Positions 16,181 through 24,929 of a stretch of DNA of 64,000 nt are shown here, in pieces. The notes below the pieces were generated by a model. It was not told the DNA's origin. It saw only the letters and a program-made list of their open reading frames with translations, and made no database searches. Source of the DNA: Bog-473 sp963791455. GTDB lineage: Bacteria; Actinomycetota; Acidimicrobiia; Acidimicrobiales; RAAP-2. Position 1 is the first letter of the stretch; every line of letters starts with the position of its first letter. The stretch is from the NCBI GenBank assembly GCA_963791455.1, contig CAWBSM010000003.1, positions 558,001 through 622,000 of the forward strand. The letters run 5' to 3'. The position numbers and the translations under genes were made by a program.

Positions 16181-18100
16181 TCACGACTGGGCGGCGCCGG
16201 GACCGGGCTGGGGCTCGGTCCCGGGATGGTTCTGGGGAGCCGTCAACGGCACCGTGACACGGGCCACGATGACGTCGCTCCGGCTGCGCAGCGCGGACGA
16301 GAGCACGAGGTCCAACTGGTTGTGGAGGATCCGATACCGCACCTTGTCGGGCCGTATGACGGGTATCAGCACGACGAGCTGGTCCTCGGGGTGCTGCTCC
16401 CGCAGCTCGTCGATGAAGGCGACGATGGGCTGGACGACCGAGGCGTAGTCCGTGTGCAGCATCCGGAGCGGGATGCCGCAGTTCCACTTGTTCCATTGGT
16501 CGAACAGGTGCTCGTTGTACGCCGTCCCCTCGTCGCCCCCCTCCAGGACGACGGTCACGGCGATAACCTCCTGGCCGAGTGACTCGGCCTCGCCGAGCGC
16601 GTGCTCGGTGAGCCGCGAGATCCGGTTCACCGGCACGATGACAATGGTGTGTTTGGGCTCGGGCATCGGAGGTGTCATGTCGAAGCCGAGCGCTTTGGCG
16701 GCCCGCTCGTAGTAGGCGTGGATGCGCAGGAAGAGAAAGATGAAGGCCGGGATGGCGATCACAACGACCCAGGCTCCCTCGGTGAACTTTGAGATCAAGA
16801 AGACGATGGTGGCGATGGCGGTGACGACCGCGCCGGTTCCGTTGATGACGGCGCGGCGCTTCCAGCCCGGCGGGCGGAGTTTCCGCCAGTGCACGACGAG
16901 ACCGGTCTGCGACAGCGTGAAGCCGATGAACACCCCGATCGCGAAGAGCGGGATCAGTGTGTTGGTGTTGCCGTCCACCGCGATCAGCAGCGCACCGGCC
17001 ATGACGGCGAGCACCACGATGCCGTTGGCGAAGGTCTGACGGTCACCCCGGATCGTGAAGAGGTGAGGGAGGTAGTTGTCCCAGGCCAACAAGCTCGCCA
17101 GGACCGGGAGCCCCCCGAAGGACGTGTTGGCCGCGAGAGCCAGCACGATGGTGATCGTGATGGACACGATGTAGTACGCCCAGCTCCGTCCGACGGCCAT
17201 GGCCATGATCTGGCTGAGCACGGTCTGGCCGGTGCGGGGCCCGATGTGCCAACGCTTGGCCAAGACGGCCAGGCCGAGGAGCATGGCTCCGAGGAGGACG
17301 CCGAGGAGCATCTCGGTTTGCTTGGCCCGGACCGTGCGGGGTTCGCGAAAGAGCGGGACACCGTTGGCGATGGCTTCCACACCGGTGAGCGCGCTGCAGC
17401 CCGCCGAGAAGGCCTTCAGGATCAAGAGGAACGTCACCGCCTTGAGGCCACTCGTGGGGAGCTGCGACCTGCCGAGTTGCGATTCGTTCAGGCCCAGGGG
17501 ATGGACGAGCCCCACGGCGATGATGGCCAGGAGTCCGACGATGAACACCATGGTGGGCAGCAGGAAGGCCCGCGCCGTCTCCCCCAGGCCGCGCAGGTTG
17601 AGCAGGGTGATGAAGACAAGGATGCCCAAGCAGAGGGGCACCGTCGCTCCGTCCAGTGAGGGAAAGGCGGACTGGAGCGAGGCCACGCCGGCCGCGATGG
17701 AGACCGCGACGGTGAGCGTGTAGTCGACGACCAATGCCGCGGCGGCGACGAGGCTCGTGTGCGCCCCCAGGTTGGCGCGGGACACGGCGTAGGCCCCGCC
17801 GCCCATCGGATAGGCGTCGATGACCTGGCGGTAGGAGAAGACGAGGATCGCCAGGAGGGCCACGATGGCGATCGTGATGGGCAGGACCAGGTGGAGCGCC
17901 CCGGCCCCCGCGACCGCCAGCACCAAGATGATGGCCTCCGGGCCGTAGGCAACCGACGTCAGCGCATCGAGCGAGAGCGCCGAGAGACCCTCGACGGGGG
18001 TGATCCGATCCTTTCCGGTCCCGCCCCGCGCCGCCTTCCGGGGTGGCCCCACCAACCTGCGCCAGACGGCCGAGGCACGGCCGGTGCCGGGGTCTGCCAT
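16181..18100 (-). CDS. APC-superfamily permease, KimA-like potassium transporter
   Basis: 639 residues. LSLDALTSVAYGPEAIILVL near residue 45 and SYRQVIDAYPMGGGAYAVSR near 95 match KimA (YdaO) of Bacillus subtilis, a K+/H+ symporter, in length and order. About twelve membrane segments lie between residues 35 and 460. The cytosolic tail (about 470-639) begins KHTIVIVPVNRISRLTEHAL and resembles a universal-stress-like domain; in KimA the tail binds c-di-AMP, which cannot be judged here. The gene converges on the upstream hydratase and is unrelated to the catabolic genes. Generic amino-acid transport is the alternative reading. Confidence 0.8.
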   Translation of the reverse strand: MADPGTGRASAVWRRLVGPPRKAARGGTGKDRITPVEGLSALSLDALTSVAYGPEAIILVLAVAGAGALHLVLPITIAIVALLAILVFSYRQVIDAYPMGGGAYAVSRANLGAHTSLVAAAALVVDYTLTVAVSIAAGVASLQSAFPSLDGATVPLCLGILVFITLLNLRGLGETARAFLLPTMVFIVGLLAIIAVGLVHPLGLNESQLGRSQLPTSGLKAVTFLLILKAFSAGCSALTGVEAIANGVPLFREPRTVRAKQTEMLLGVLLGAMLLGLAVLAKRWHIGPRTGQTVLSQIMAMAVGRSWAYYIVSITITIVLALAANTSFGGLPVLASLLAWDNYLPHLFTIRGDRQTFANGIVVLAVMAGALLIAVDGNTNTLIPLFAIGVFIGFTLSQTGLVVHWRKLRPPGWKRRAVINGTGAVVTAIATIVFLISKFTEGAWVVVIAIPAFIFLFLRIHAYYERAAKALGFDMTPPMPEPKHTIVIVPVNRISRLTEHALGEAESLGQEVIAVTVVLEGGDEGTAYNEHLFDQWNKWNCGIPLRMLHTDYASVVQPIVAFIDELREQHPEDQLVVLIPVIRPDKVRYRILHNQLDLVLSSALRSRSDVIVARVTVPLTAPQNHPGTEPQPGPGAAQS

Positions 18101-18270
18101 GGAGGCACTCTAGATACGCCCGGGCCCCGAACCGCGGGACGGGGCGCCGTGTGACGTGCTCGACGAGGAAGGGGCAAATCCGTCGTGGATTAGTGTGCGT
18201 CTCTCGTTCGGGCCGATCATTCGCGGGAAAGGCCGGACGAAGGGCAGCAGGGCCTGAGAGGGAGGACCGC

Positions 18271-19065
18271 ATGGAGCTGGACACGCTGACGTACGAGGAA
18301 TCGGAGGGCGTCGCCGTCGTCACGCTCAATCGGCCCGAGGTGCACAACGCCTTCAACGAGACGATGCAACGAGAGCTTCGAGAGACGTGGCGGTCCCTCC
18401 GGACGAACGATGCGGTCAGTGCGGTGGTCCTCACCGCGTCGGGGGAGCGGGCCTTCTGCACCGGGATCGACCGGAGCGAGGTGCCCGTCACGGAGTCCGA
18501 CTACACGTTCAGTCCGTACACCTACGAGGACCCGGGTCGTGACATAGGGCCGCGCAGTCAGGAGTTGTGGAAGCCGGTCATCGCCGCGGTGAACGGGATG
18601 GCGGGTGGCGGCGCCTTCTACCTGCTCGGCGAGTCGGACTTCATCATCGCGTCCGAGAACGCCACGTTCTTCGACCCCCACGTGACGTACGGCATGCCGG
18701 CGGTCTTCGAGCCGACCCTGATGGCCTCGCGCATGCCCTTTGGCGAGCTGATGCGGATGACCCTGATGGGCACCCACGAACGGATCTCGGCGCGGCGGGC
18801 CGAGATGATGGGCCTGGTCACGCAGGTGGTGCCGCCCGGCGAGCTCTTGGCGGTGGCCCGCGGCGTGGCGAGCACGATTGCCTCCCAACCCCCGGCCGCG
18901 GTGCAGGCGTCTCTGCGGACGTTGTGGGCCACCAGGGATGTGCCCCCCGGACTGGTCACGGAGTTGGGCAACGTCTTCTTGAACCTTTCGATGAGCGCCC
19001 AAGCCCTGCGGGACGGTCAGGAGGTCTTTCTGAAGCGGCGGTCGGAACCACCCACGATCCGGTAG
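18271..19065 (+). CDS. Enoyl-CoA hydratase/isomerase (crotonase family)
   Basis: 264 residues from ATG 18271 after GGGAGG. VVTLNRPEVHNAFNETMQRE, RAFCTGIDRSEVP and NGMAGGGAFYLLGESDFIIA carry the oxyanion-hole residues; the second loop is FFDPHVTYGMPAVFEP, less typical than in a canonical hydratase, so an isomerase or hydrolase role is possible. The SnoaL-like gene follows 74 bp later on the same strand. The 170-bp gap upstream separates it from the divergent permease; I see no strong promoter in it. Confidence 0.88.
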   Translation: MELDTLTYEESEGVAVVTLNRPEVHNAFNETMQRELRETWRSLRTNDAVSAVVLTASGERAFCTGIDRSEVPVTESDYTFSPYTYEDPGRDIGPRSQELWKPVIAAVNGMAGGGAFYLLGESDFIIASENATFFDPHVTYGMPAVFEPTLMASRMPFGELMRMTLMGTHERISARRAEMMGLVTQVVPPGELLAVARGVASTIASQPPAAVQASLRTLWATRDVPPGLVTELGNVFLNLSMSAQALRDGQEVFLKRRSEPPTIR

Positions 19066-19139
19066 CACGGGGGCTCTCGGCAGCCCCCGGCAGCCCTCGG
19101 CCGTACCATCGTCGGTCTGAGCGAGAGGACGGGACTGGA

Positions 19140-19604
19140 ATGGAACTCTGGGAGCTCGCCGCCCGCGAGGCGTGCCGCGACACGCTGGCGCAGTACAACC
19201 ACGCCGGTGACCGGTACCTGCTCGAGGAGTTCGCGGCGGCCTTCTGCGAGGACGGTGTCCTCGAGATCCGTGGCGAGAAACCGTTACACGGTCGCGCCGC
19301 AATCATGGAGCGTTTCGGCGGCGCGGGCGCGGCGACGCAAGCTCGTCAAGCGGCGGCCCGGACCACGAGCGCAGGGGGTGAGCGGCGCGTCGTCCGCCAC
19401 AGCGTGACGAACATCCGGTTCGAGTCCGTGACGCCGACCGAGGCCACCGTCGCCAGCTACTTCACCGTCTTCACCGAGATCGGGCTCGACCACATGGGCC
19501 GCTATCGGGACCGCCTCGTGCCCGTGGGCGAGCGGTGGCTGATCGCGCGTCGCTTCGTGTCGACCGATTGGCGTTCGCCCGGCACCACCTTCGGGGGAAG
19601 GTAG
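19140..19604 (+). CDS. SnoaL-like (NTF2-fold) protein
   Basis: 154 residues from ATG 19140. The pattern ACRDTLAQYNHAGDRYLLEEF, AAAFCEDGVLEIRGEKPLHG and RRVVRHSVTNIRFESVTPTE is the cone-shaped alpha+beta barrel of the SnoaL_4 / nuclear-transport-factor-2 type. Members include ketosteroid isomerase-like enzymes, dehydratases and non-catalytic binders. A Tyr-Asp pair in the first helix (YNHAGDRY) is where catalytic residues often sit. The function is not assignable; it probably acts on a catabolic intermediate. Convergent with the large ACAD gene. Confidence 0.75.
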   Translation: MELWELAAREACRDTLAQYNHAGDRYLLEEFAAAFCEDGVLEIRGEKPLHGRAAIMERFGGAGAATQARQAAARTTSAGGERRVVRHSVTNIRFESVTPTEATVASYFTVFTEIGLDHMGRYRDRLVPVGERWLIARRFVSTDWRSPGTTFGGR

Positions 19605-19610
19605 ATGCGC

Positions 19611-21767
19611 TCAGTTGATGAGCGGATCGCGCGGCAGGCCGAGGATACGTTCGCCGATCTGGTTGCGCTTGATCTCCGAGGTCCCGCCGGCGATCGACAT
19701 GCCCCGATGCATCAGGACCATCAGCGCAGTCATAGCGCTCTCACCGTCCGCGTAGGCGGTCTCGGGACCGCGCACGGCGGCCATGATGGCGGCCGCCTCG
19801 TGCCCGATCTCAGAGAGCACGAGCTTGGTGACGTTGCCCTCCGGCCCTGGTCCGCTGCCTTCGACGGCACGGTGGGCGCTGCGCAGGTTGAGGACCGCCA
19901 TGGCCTCGCTGCGTGCGAGGTGGCGGCCGATCCGCCCCGCCCCGCCGGACAGGCGCGTGGGGTTGGCGTCGAAGGGTGCGATGACCATCTCGGCCGGCCT
20001 CGTCATGCCGCCTTGGCCGCCGCCGATGGACACGCTCTCGTTGCCGAGCGTGGCCCGGGCGACGGTCCAGCCCCCGTTCACCGGACCCACCACGTCGTCG
20101 TCGGGCACGAAGACGTCGTTGAAGAAGACCTCGTTGAACTCGGACTGGCCGGTGACCATCTTGAGCGGGCGCACCTCGACGCCCGGCGCGTGCAGGTCGA
20201 TGACCATGGTCGTGATGCCCTGGTGCTTGGGGACGTCCAGGTCCGTCCGGATGGTGGCGAGCCCGAAGCCGGCGTAGTGCGCGCCGCTCGTCCACACCTT
20301 TTGCCCGTTGACCAGCCAGCCGCCCTCGACGCGAGTGCCCCGGGTCTTGACCCCGGCCGCGTCGCTGCCGGCGTCGGGCTCGCTGAAGAGCTGGCACCAG
20401 ATGACCTCCTGGTGCAGGGCGGGCATGACCCAGCGAGCGACCTGGTCCTCGGTGGCGTGCTGGATCAGGGTCAGGATCACCCAGCTCGTGATGCCGTACT
20501 GGGGCCGCGTGATGGCAGCCGCCTTGAACTCCTGCTCGATCACCAGCTGCTCGACCGCCCCGGCGGCGCGACCCCACGGCGCGGGCCAGTGGGGCATCAC
20601 GTAGCCCGTCTCGATCATGGCGTCGCGCTGGGCGGCCGCATCGAGGCCGTGCACCCGCCGCGCGAAGGCGCGCACCTCGTCACGCATCGGCTCGGCTTCG
20701 GGCGGCAGGTCGATGGTCCGCGACCGCCGCACGCCCCCGCGCACGAGGTCGGTCACCTCGCGGGCGGCGTCCTCGGCGTCGACGAGCGCCTCGAGCGCGG
20801 TGGCCCGGCGAAGATACAGATGGGCGTCGTGCTCCCAGGTGAAGCCGATGCCGCCGTGCACCTGGATGTTGAGCTGCGCGCACTCGTCGCCGGCGGCCAG
20901 GGCGAGCGCGGCCGCCATGGCCGCGGTGTAGGTGAGCTGGTCGCCTCCCTCCTCGGCGGCGCGGGCGGCGTCCCACACGGCCGCGGTGGCCAGCTCGGAG
21001 GCGACCAGCATGTTGGCGCAGTGGTGCTTGACGGCCTGGAACATGGCGATGGGCCGGCCGAATTGCACGCGCACCTTGGCGTAAGCCGCGGCTTGCTCGG
21101 TGCACTCGGTGGCCACGCCCGTGGCCTCGGCGGCGACCAGGAGGCGCGCCAGGTCGACGAGCACCCGGCGTCCGCCGGGGATCACCTCGACCGGCGCGTC
21201 GGCGAGCGTCACTCGGGCAAAGCGGCGCGTCGGGTCGAGGTTGGCCGGCACCGCGACCGTGACGCCGTCGGCGCCCGGGTCGACCACGACGACGTCCTCC
21301 CCCGCCGGCAGCACGAGCACGGTGGCCAGGCCGCCGCCCAGGACCGCCGGCGCCGTCCCGGCGGCCCGCCCGTCGCGCACCGTGATGTCGGACGTGACGC
21401 CCACACCGCCGAGTACGGATCCGTCGGCCAGTCCGGGCAACAGTCGCGCGGACAGGTCATCGGATCCGACCTCGTTGATGACCGCGCCGGCGATGACCGT
21501 CGGCACGAAGGGCCCGGGCGTCACCGCCCGGCCCAGTTCCTCGACGACGACCACCAGTTCGGGGAGGCCGAAGCCAGAGCCGCCCCGCGCCTCGGGGAGG
21601 TGCAGGCCGAGCCAGCCGAGCGACGCCAGGTCGCCCCAGAAGGTCGGGAGGGTCTCGGTCTGGGTTTCGAGCAGGACCCGGGCGGCCCCTCGGGAATCGT
21701 GTTTGGCGAGGAAATCCGAGGCGGTTTGCCCAAGGGCACGATGGTCTTCGGTGATGGCGATGGACAT
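19611..21767 (-). CDS. Fused two-domain acyl-CoA dehydrogenase (FadE34-like)
   Basis: 718 residues made of two complete ACAD units. The first (about 1-345) has LPEARGGSGFGLPELVVVVEELGRAVTP, then QFGRPIAMFQAVKHHCANML and HGGIGFTWEHDAHLYLRRAT. The second (about 360-718) has CQLFSEPDAGSDAAGVKTRG, LVNGQKVWTSGAHY and IAGGTSEIKRNQIGERILGL. In Mycobacterium tuberculosis, FadE34 (ChsE3) has this layout and acts on steroid side-chain CoA esters as a homodimer mimicking an alpha2beta2 enzyme. Start ATG 21767 is almost at the start site predicted from the operator-overlapping -10, so the mRNA may be leaderless. Divergent from an LLM oxidoreductase. Confidence 0.9.
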   Translation of the reverse strand: MSIAITEDHRALGQTASDFLAKHDSRGAARVLLETQTETLPTFWGDLASLGWLGLHLPEARGGSGFGLPELVVVVEELGRAVTPGPFVPTVIAGAVINEVGSDDLSARLLPGLADGSVLGGVGVTSDITVRDGRAAGTAPAVLGGGLATVLVLPAGEDVVVVDPGADGVTVAVPANLDPTRRFARVTLADAPVEVIPGGRRVLVDLARLLVAAEATGVATECTEQAAAYAKVRVQFGRPIAMFQAVKHHCANMLVASELATAAVWDAARAAEEGGDQLTYTAAMAAALALAAGDECAQLNIQVHGGIGFTWEHDAHLYLRRATALEALVDAEDAAREVTDLVRGGVRRSRTIDLPPEAEPMRDEVRAFARRVHGLDAAAQRDAMIETGYVMPHWPAPWGRAAGAVEQLVIEQEFKAAAITRPQYGITSWVILTLIQHATEDQVARWVMPALHQEVIWCQLFSEPDAGSDAAGVKTRGTRVEGGWLVNGQKVWTSGAHYAGFGLATIRTDLDVPKHQGITTMVIDLHAPGVEVRPLKMVTGQSEFNEVFFNDVFVPDDDVVGPVNGGWTVARATLGNESVSIGGGQGGMTRPAEMVIAPFDANPTRLSGGAGRIGRHLARSEAMAVLNLRSAHRAVEGSGPGPEGNVTKLVLSEIGHEAAAIMAAVRGPETAYADGESAMTALMVLMHRGMSIAGGTSEIKRNQIGERILGLPRDPLIN

Positions 21768-21770
21768 GGC

Positions 21771-21789
21771 TAAATAGTATCCTCTATTG
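21771..21789. promoter_or_regulatory. Recurrent operator, site 3
   Basis: TAAATAGTATCCTCTATTG lies in the 44-bp gap between the divergent fused ACAD and LLM genes. Minus-strand reading CAATAGAGGATACTATTTA contains GATACT as a possible -10 for the ACAD. The outer arms AATAG/CTATT are inverted repeats. Confidence 0.65.
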
Positions 21790-21811
21790 TTCCGACCGGG
21801 AGGAACCGACG

Positions 21812-22846
21812 TTGAAGCTGGGCACCACGGTGAGCATGCGCGATGACCCCGATGCCTTCGCCGCCCACGTCCAGCGGTTGGAGGATATCGGGGTCGAGTG
21901 CCTCTGGACGGGCGAGGCCTACAGCGCGGACGCGGTCTCCACCATGGGCTTTCTGGCCGCGGTGACGAGGAAGGCGCAGATCGGATCGAGCATCCTGCCC
22001 CTCTACTCGCGCACCCCGACGCTCCTGGCCATGACGGCGGTGGGCCTCGACAAACTGTCCCGGGGACGTTGCGTCCTTGGGTTGGGGGCTTCGGGCCCCC
22101 AGGTCATCGAGGGTTTCCACGGCGTGCCGTACGACGCGCCGCTGGTGCGGACCAGAGAGATCATCGAAATCTGCCGCTCGGTGTGGCGGCGCGACCGCTT
22201 GGTGTACGAAGGAACCAGCTACCAGGTGCCGCTGCCCGAGGGGCAGGGCACGGGGCTCGGCAAGGCACTCAAGATCATGGACCACCCCGTGCGGGCGCGC
22301 ATTCCCATCTACGTGGCTTCGCTCGGGCCGAAGAACGTCGAGTTGACGGCCGAGCTGGCCGACGGGTGGCTGCCGCTGCACTACTGGCCGGAGCGGGCTG
22401 ACGAGGTATGGGGCTCGTCGCTCGCGGCGGGCCGGGCGAAGCGCTGGGAGGACCCGACCCTGGGTCCGCTCGAGATCGTGGCGGGCGGGTCGCTCGCCAT
22501 CGGCGACGACGTGGTCGGGCTCCGCGACCGGGATCGCCCCATGCTCGCGTTGTACTTCGGGGGCATGGGCGCCAAGGGCAAGAACTTCTACAACGACCTG
22601 CTGCGGCGCTACGGGTACGAGAAGGAGGCGGAACGGATCCAGGACCTCTACCTGGGTGGCGACCGCAAGGCGGCGGCGGCGCATGTGCCGTCCGAACTCG
22701 TGGCCGGCCTGTCCCTCATCGGCGACGCCGCGTACGTGAAGGACCGCGTCGCCGCCTACCGGGACTCGGGGGTCACCATCCTCAACGTGCAGCCGGTGGG
22801 GCCGAACGGGCTGCGCGACATCGAGACGATCGCCAGCTGGATGTGA
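21812..22846 (+). CDS. LLM-class F420-dependent oxidoreductase
   Basis: 344 residues from a TTG at 21812, chosen because GGGAGGAA sits eight bases upstream. The luciferase-like TIM barrel is shown by LEDIGVECLWTGEAYSADAV, IGSSILPLYSRTPTLLAMTA and LSRGRCVLGLGASGPQVIEG, followed by IPIYVASLGPKNVELTAELA. This group uses F420H2 (some use FMNH2) to oxidise or reduce alcohols, ketones or enoyl-CoA. It is one of four LLM enzymes here and shares the operator at 21771 with the fused ACAD, implying the same pathway. Confidence 0.88.
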   Translation: MKLGTTVSMRDDPDAFAAHVQRLEDIGVECLWTGEAYSADAVSTMGFLAAVTRKAQIGSSILPLYSRTPTLLAMTAVGLDKLSRGRCVLGLGASGPQVIEGFHGVPYDAPLVRTREIIEICRSVWRRDRLVYEGTSYQVPLPEGQGTGLGKALKIMDHPVRARIPIYVASLGPKNVELTAELADGWLPLHYWPERADEVWGSSLAAGRAKRWEDPTLGPLEIVAGGSLAIGDDVVGLRDRDRPMLALYFGGMGAKGKNFYNDLLRRYGYEKEAERIQDLYLGGDRKAAAAHVPSELVAGLSLIGDAAYVKDRVAAYRDSGVTILNVQPVGPNGLRDIETIASWM

Positions 22847-23016
22847 CGACGGTCACGCCGATTCTCGCTCGTCCCCTCGTCGACGTGCGCCCCACGCTCG
22901 TGAACGGAGCGGCCGGCGTGGTCATCACGATGGGGGGAAGGATCATCGAGATCGACGCCATCGCCGATCCCGACCGGATCCCCGCCATTGCGGCCGCGGT
23001 CTTCGCCGACGATTGA
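22843..23016 (+). pseudogene. C-terminal remnant resembling a SigJ-type sigma factor
   Basis: A 57-codon frame (GTG 22843, overlapping the LLM stop by 4 nt) reads RPLVDVRPTLVNGAAGVVIT followed by GGRIIEIDAIADPDRI. From memory this is the tail of the SnoaL-like domain that ends SigJ-family ECF sigma factors (normally RPVLVNGAAGVV..., about 15 residues, ...GRIVEIDAIADPERL), with the inner stretch missing and no sigma-2/sigma-4 domains upstream. Most likely a decayed fragment. A small expressed protein is possible because of the overlap. Confidence 0.55.
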
Positions 23017-23058
23017 CCAACGTCGCGTGCCGGGTGGGGACGGGTGGACCCGTCCCCA

Positions 23059-23967
23059 TTAGCGGCCCGCGGGGTGCTCCCGCCCGGCGCGCCGGAGCTC
23101 TGCGAGGCCGCGCGGCTCGCGCCCGGCGTTGGTCGTCTGCTCGGCCTCCCGGTTCAGCACCTCCTCGGCCACTCCCGCCATCGAACCGGGCAAGAGGAGC
23201 TGCTCCTGGTACACGGTGGCCCCGAGCACGCCGTGGCGGTCCCGCAACGAGCCGTGGTACGACCCGCGCGCGCTGCGCGCCTTCACCGGCCGCAGGTCGA
23301 CGAGCACCCAGTCGTCGGCCCGGACGTCCTCTTGGAACCACAGGGAGTGGTCGATGCTCGGGCCGCCCCGGCCGATGAGCGACTTGTGTTGCTGGCCGAA
23401 GCCGGTGCCGAGGTCCGAGAGGAAGGTCAGCCCGGCCCGGTGCATCAGCGGGTCCGCGCCGAGTGACGCCGTGGATCGTACCCACACGCAGTCGGTGAAC
23501 ACGCCTTTGAGGAAGTCGGTCGGCGTGACCTCGCGCACTTCGAGCAACGTGATCCACCCACCCCGGGGTGTGTCCTCGGGCTCGGGAGTCGTCCGCCTGG
23601 GCGCGTCGTCGAAGTGGCCACCGTCGCTCTCGGTGTGGAACGAGGTGATCATGGAAAAGATGACCTCGCCCTCCTGGACGGCGACCACATGGCGGGCCGA
23701 GAACGAACGCCCGTCGCGGTCACGGTCGACCTCGAGGATGACCGGTACGTCACTGCGCCCGGCACGCAGGAAGTAGCCGTGGAGGGAGTGGGGCAGGCGT
23801 CCCGGCTCGACCGTGGCCGCGGCCGCCAGGAGGCACTGCGCCGCGACCTGGCCGCCGTACAGGGTCTGGCGTGGTCCGAAGTTGGCGTTGCGGCCGCGGA
23901 AGAGGTCACGGTCCACCCGCTCGAGGGTCAGCAGGGAAGGTAGGTCCTCGGCGAGGTCGAGCTCCAT
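23059..23967 (-). CDS. tesB: Acyl-CoA thioesterase II (TesB-like)
   Basis: 302 residues from ATG 23967; the frame stays open to 24036, but the extra residues are Gly/Pro-rich and not family-like. Two hotdog domains: GPRQTLYGGQVAAQCLLAAA with LPHSLHGYFLRAGRSDVPVI first, then LTFLSDLGTGFGQQHKSLIG with IDHSLWFQEDVRADDWVLVD. The second contains the Asp of the TesB Asp-Gln-Thr/Ser triad. It would hydrolyse stalled acyl-CoA to release CoA. It is the last gene of the minus run beginning at the SDR gene 26725. Confidence 0.9.
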   Translation of the reverse strand: MELDLAEDLPSLLTLERVDRDLFRGRNANFGPRQTLYGGQVAAQCLLAAAATVEPGRLPHSLHGYFLRAGRSDVPVILEVDRDRDGRSFSARHVVAVQEGEVIFSMITSFHTESDGGHFDDAPRRTTPEPEDTPRGGWITLLEVREVTPTDFLKGVFTDCVWVRSTASLGADPLMHRAGLTFLSDLGTGFGQQHKSLIGRGGPSIDHSLWFQEDVRADDWVLVDLRPVKARSARGSYHGSLRDRHGVLGATVYQEQLLLPGSMAGVAEEVLNREAEQTTNAGREPRGLAELRRAGREHPAGR

Positions 23968-24103
23968 CAGTCCCGGACCCGTCCGGCCCGTCTGCGGGAT
24001 CGGGCCTGGTCGTGCATGCGTCCCATTCTCGACCATTTGCCCGCGGGTTGCGCCGCCCAGGTCAGAACAAGAGGAGACGTCTCCCGCCGGACGAAGAGCG
24101 AGG

Positions 24104-24907
24104 TCACGGGGTCTCCGCGTGCGCTCGCACCTGCCCCGCCAGGAAGGCCTCGTGGTCGGCGGCCCGCTCGGCCAGGATCCCGAAGACTTCTGCGTGGGTC
24201 GGGACCAAGAAAATGTCGTTCCGGATGGCGTCGAGGACCCGGACCGCGACCTCTTCGGGCTCGAGAACCGCCAGGGGTGGCGTGTGAATCGGTCCGATCG
24301 GACCGAAGACCTGGACCTGCTCGGCGATGTTCGTCTTCACCGGCCCCGGACAGAGGCAGGTCACCCCCACGCCCCGGGGCCGGGCGTAGATCGCCAACGA
24401 CTCCGAGAGCGCGATCACCGCCGCTTTGCTCGAGGCGTAGGGGATCCGGTCCGGTGAGTAACCCCACAGGCCTGCGGTGGACGCCGTGTTGACGATGTGG
24501 CCCCGTCCCCGTTCGAGCATCTCGGGCAGGAAGGCGTGGATGCTCCGGGCGACGGAGAGCACGTTGACGTTGAACGTGCGCTCCCACGCCGCGAGCGGGA
24601 TGTTCTCGGGAGCGCCCAGCATCAGGATCCCGACGTTGTTCATCACAATGTCCACCGCCCCGAACGTTTCCACTGCGGCAGCGCGCAGCGCAGCAACGTC
24701 GTCGTCGGAGGCCACGTCGCAGCGGCAGCCGATGGCCCGACCTCCGCCGGCCGTGATCTCGTCGCACGCGGACCGCATGCGCTCGTCATGGATGTCGGCG
24801 ATCACCACGGCGGCCCCCGCCGCGGCCAGCGCCCGTGCGGTGCTCAGACCGATGCCACTCGCTCCGCCGGTGACTACGGCGACGCAGCCGTTCAGGTCCT
24901 CGATCAC
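24104..24907 (-). CDS. Short-chain dehydrogenase/reductase
   Basis: 267 residues from a GTG at 24907. Classical SDR: VVTGGASGIGLSTARALAAA (TGxxxGIG cofactor turn), MNNVGIL for NNAG, NTASTAGLWGYSPDRIPYAS with the catalytic Ser and YxxxK (YASSK), and CLCPGPVKTNIAE. Asp in VIADIH after the second strand favours NAD(H). It oxidises a hydroxyl or reduces a keto group of a catabolic intermediate. Preceded closely by an alpha/beta hydrolase gene on the same strand. Confidence 0.9.
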   Translation of the reverse strand: MIEDLNGCVAVVTGGASGIGLSTARALAAAGAAVVIADIHDERMRSACDEITAGGGRAIGCRCDVASDDDVAALRAAAVETFGAVDIVMNNVGILMLGAPENIPLAAWERTFNVNVLSVARSIHAFLPEMLERGRGHIVNTASTAGLWGYSPDRIPYASSKAAVIALSESLAIYARPRGVGVTCLCPGPVKTNIAEQVQVFGPIGPIHTPPLAVLEPEEVAVRVLDAIRNDIFLVPTHAEVFGILAERAADHEAFLAGQVRAHAETP

Positions 24908-24929
24908 CGCCGCGCTCTTTCGGAGAGCG

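Noticed and set aside
19605..21773. Long open frame on the plus strand opposite the fused ACAD gene
   Set aside because: It is antisense to a gene with strong motifs, has Arg/Gly/His-rich low-information sequence and no family resemblance; GC-rich codon bias keeps such frames open.
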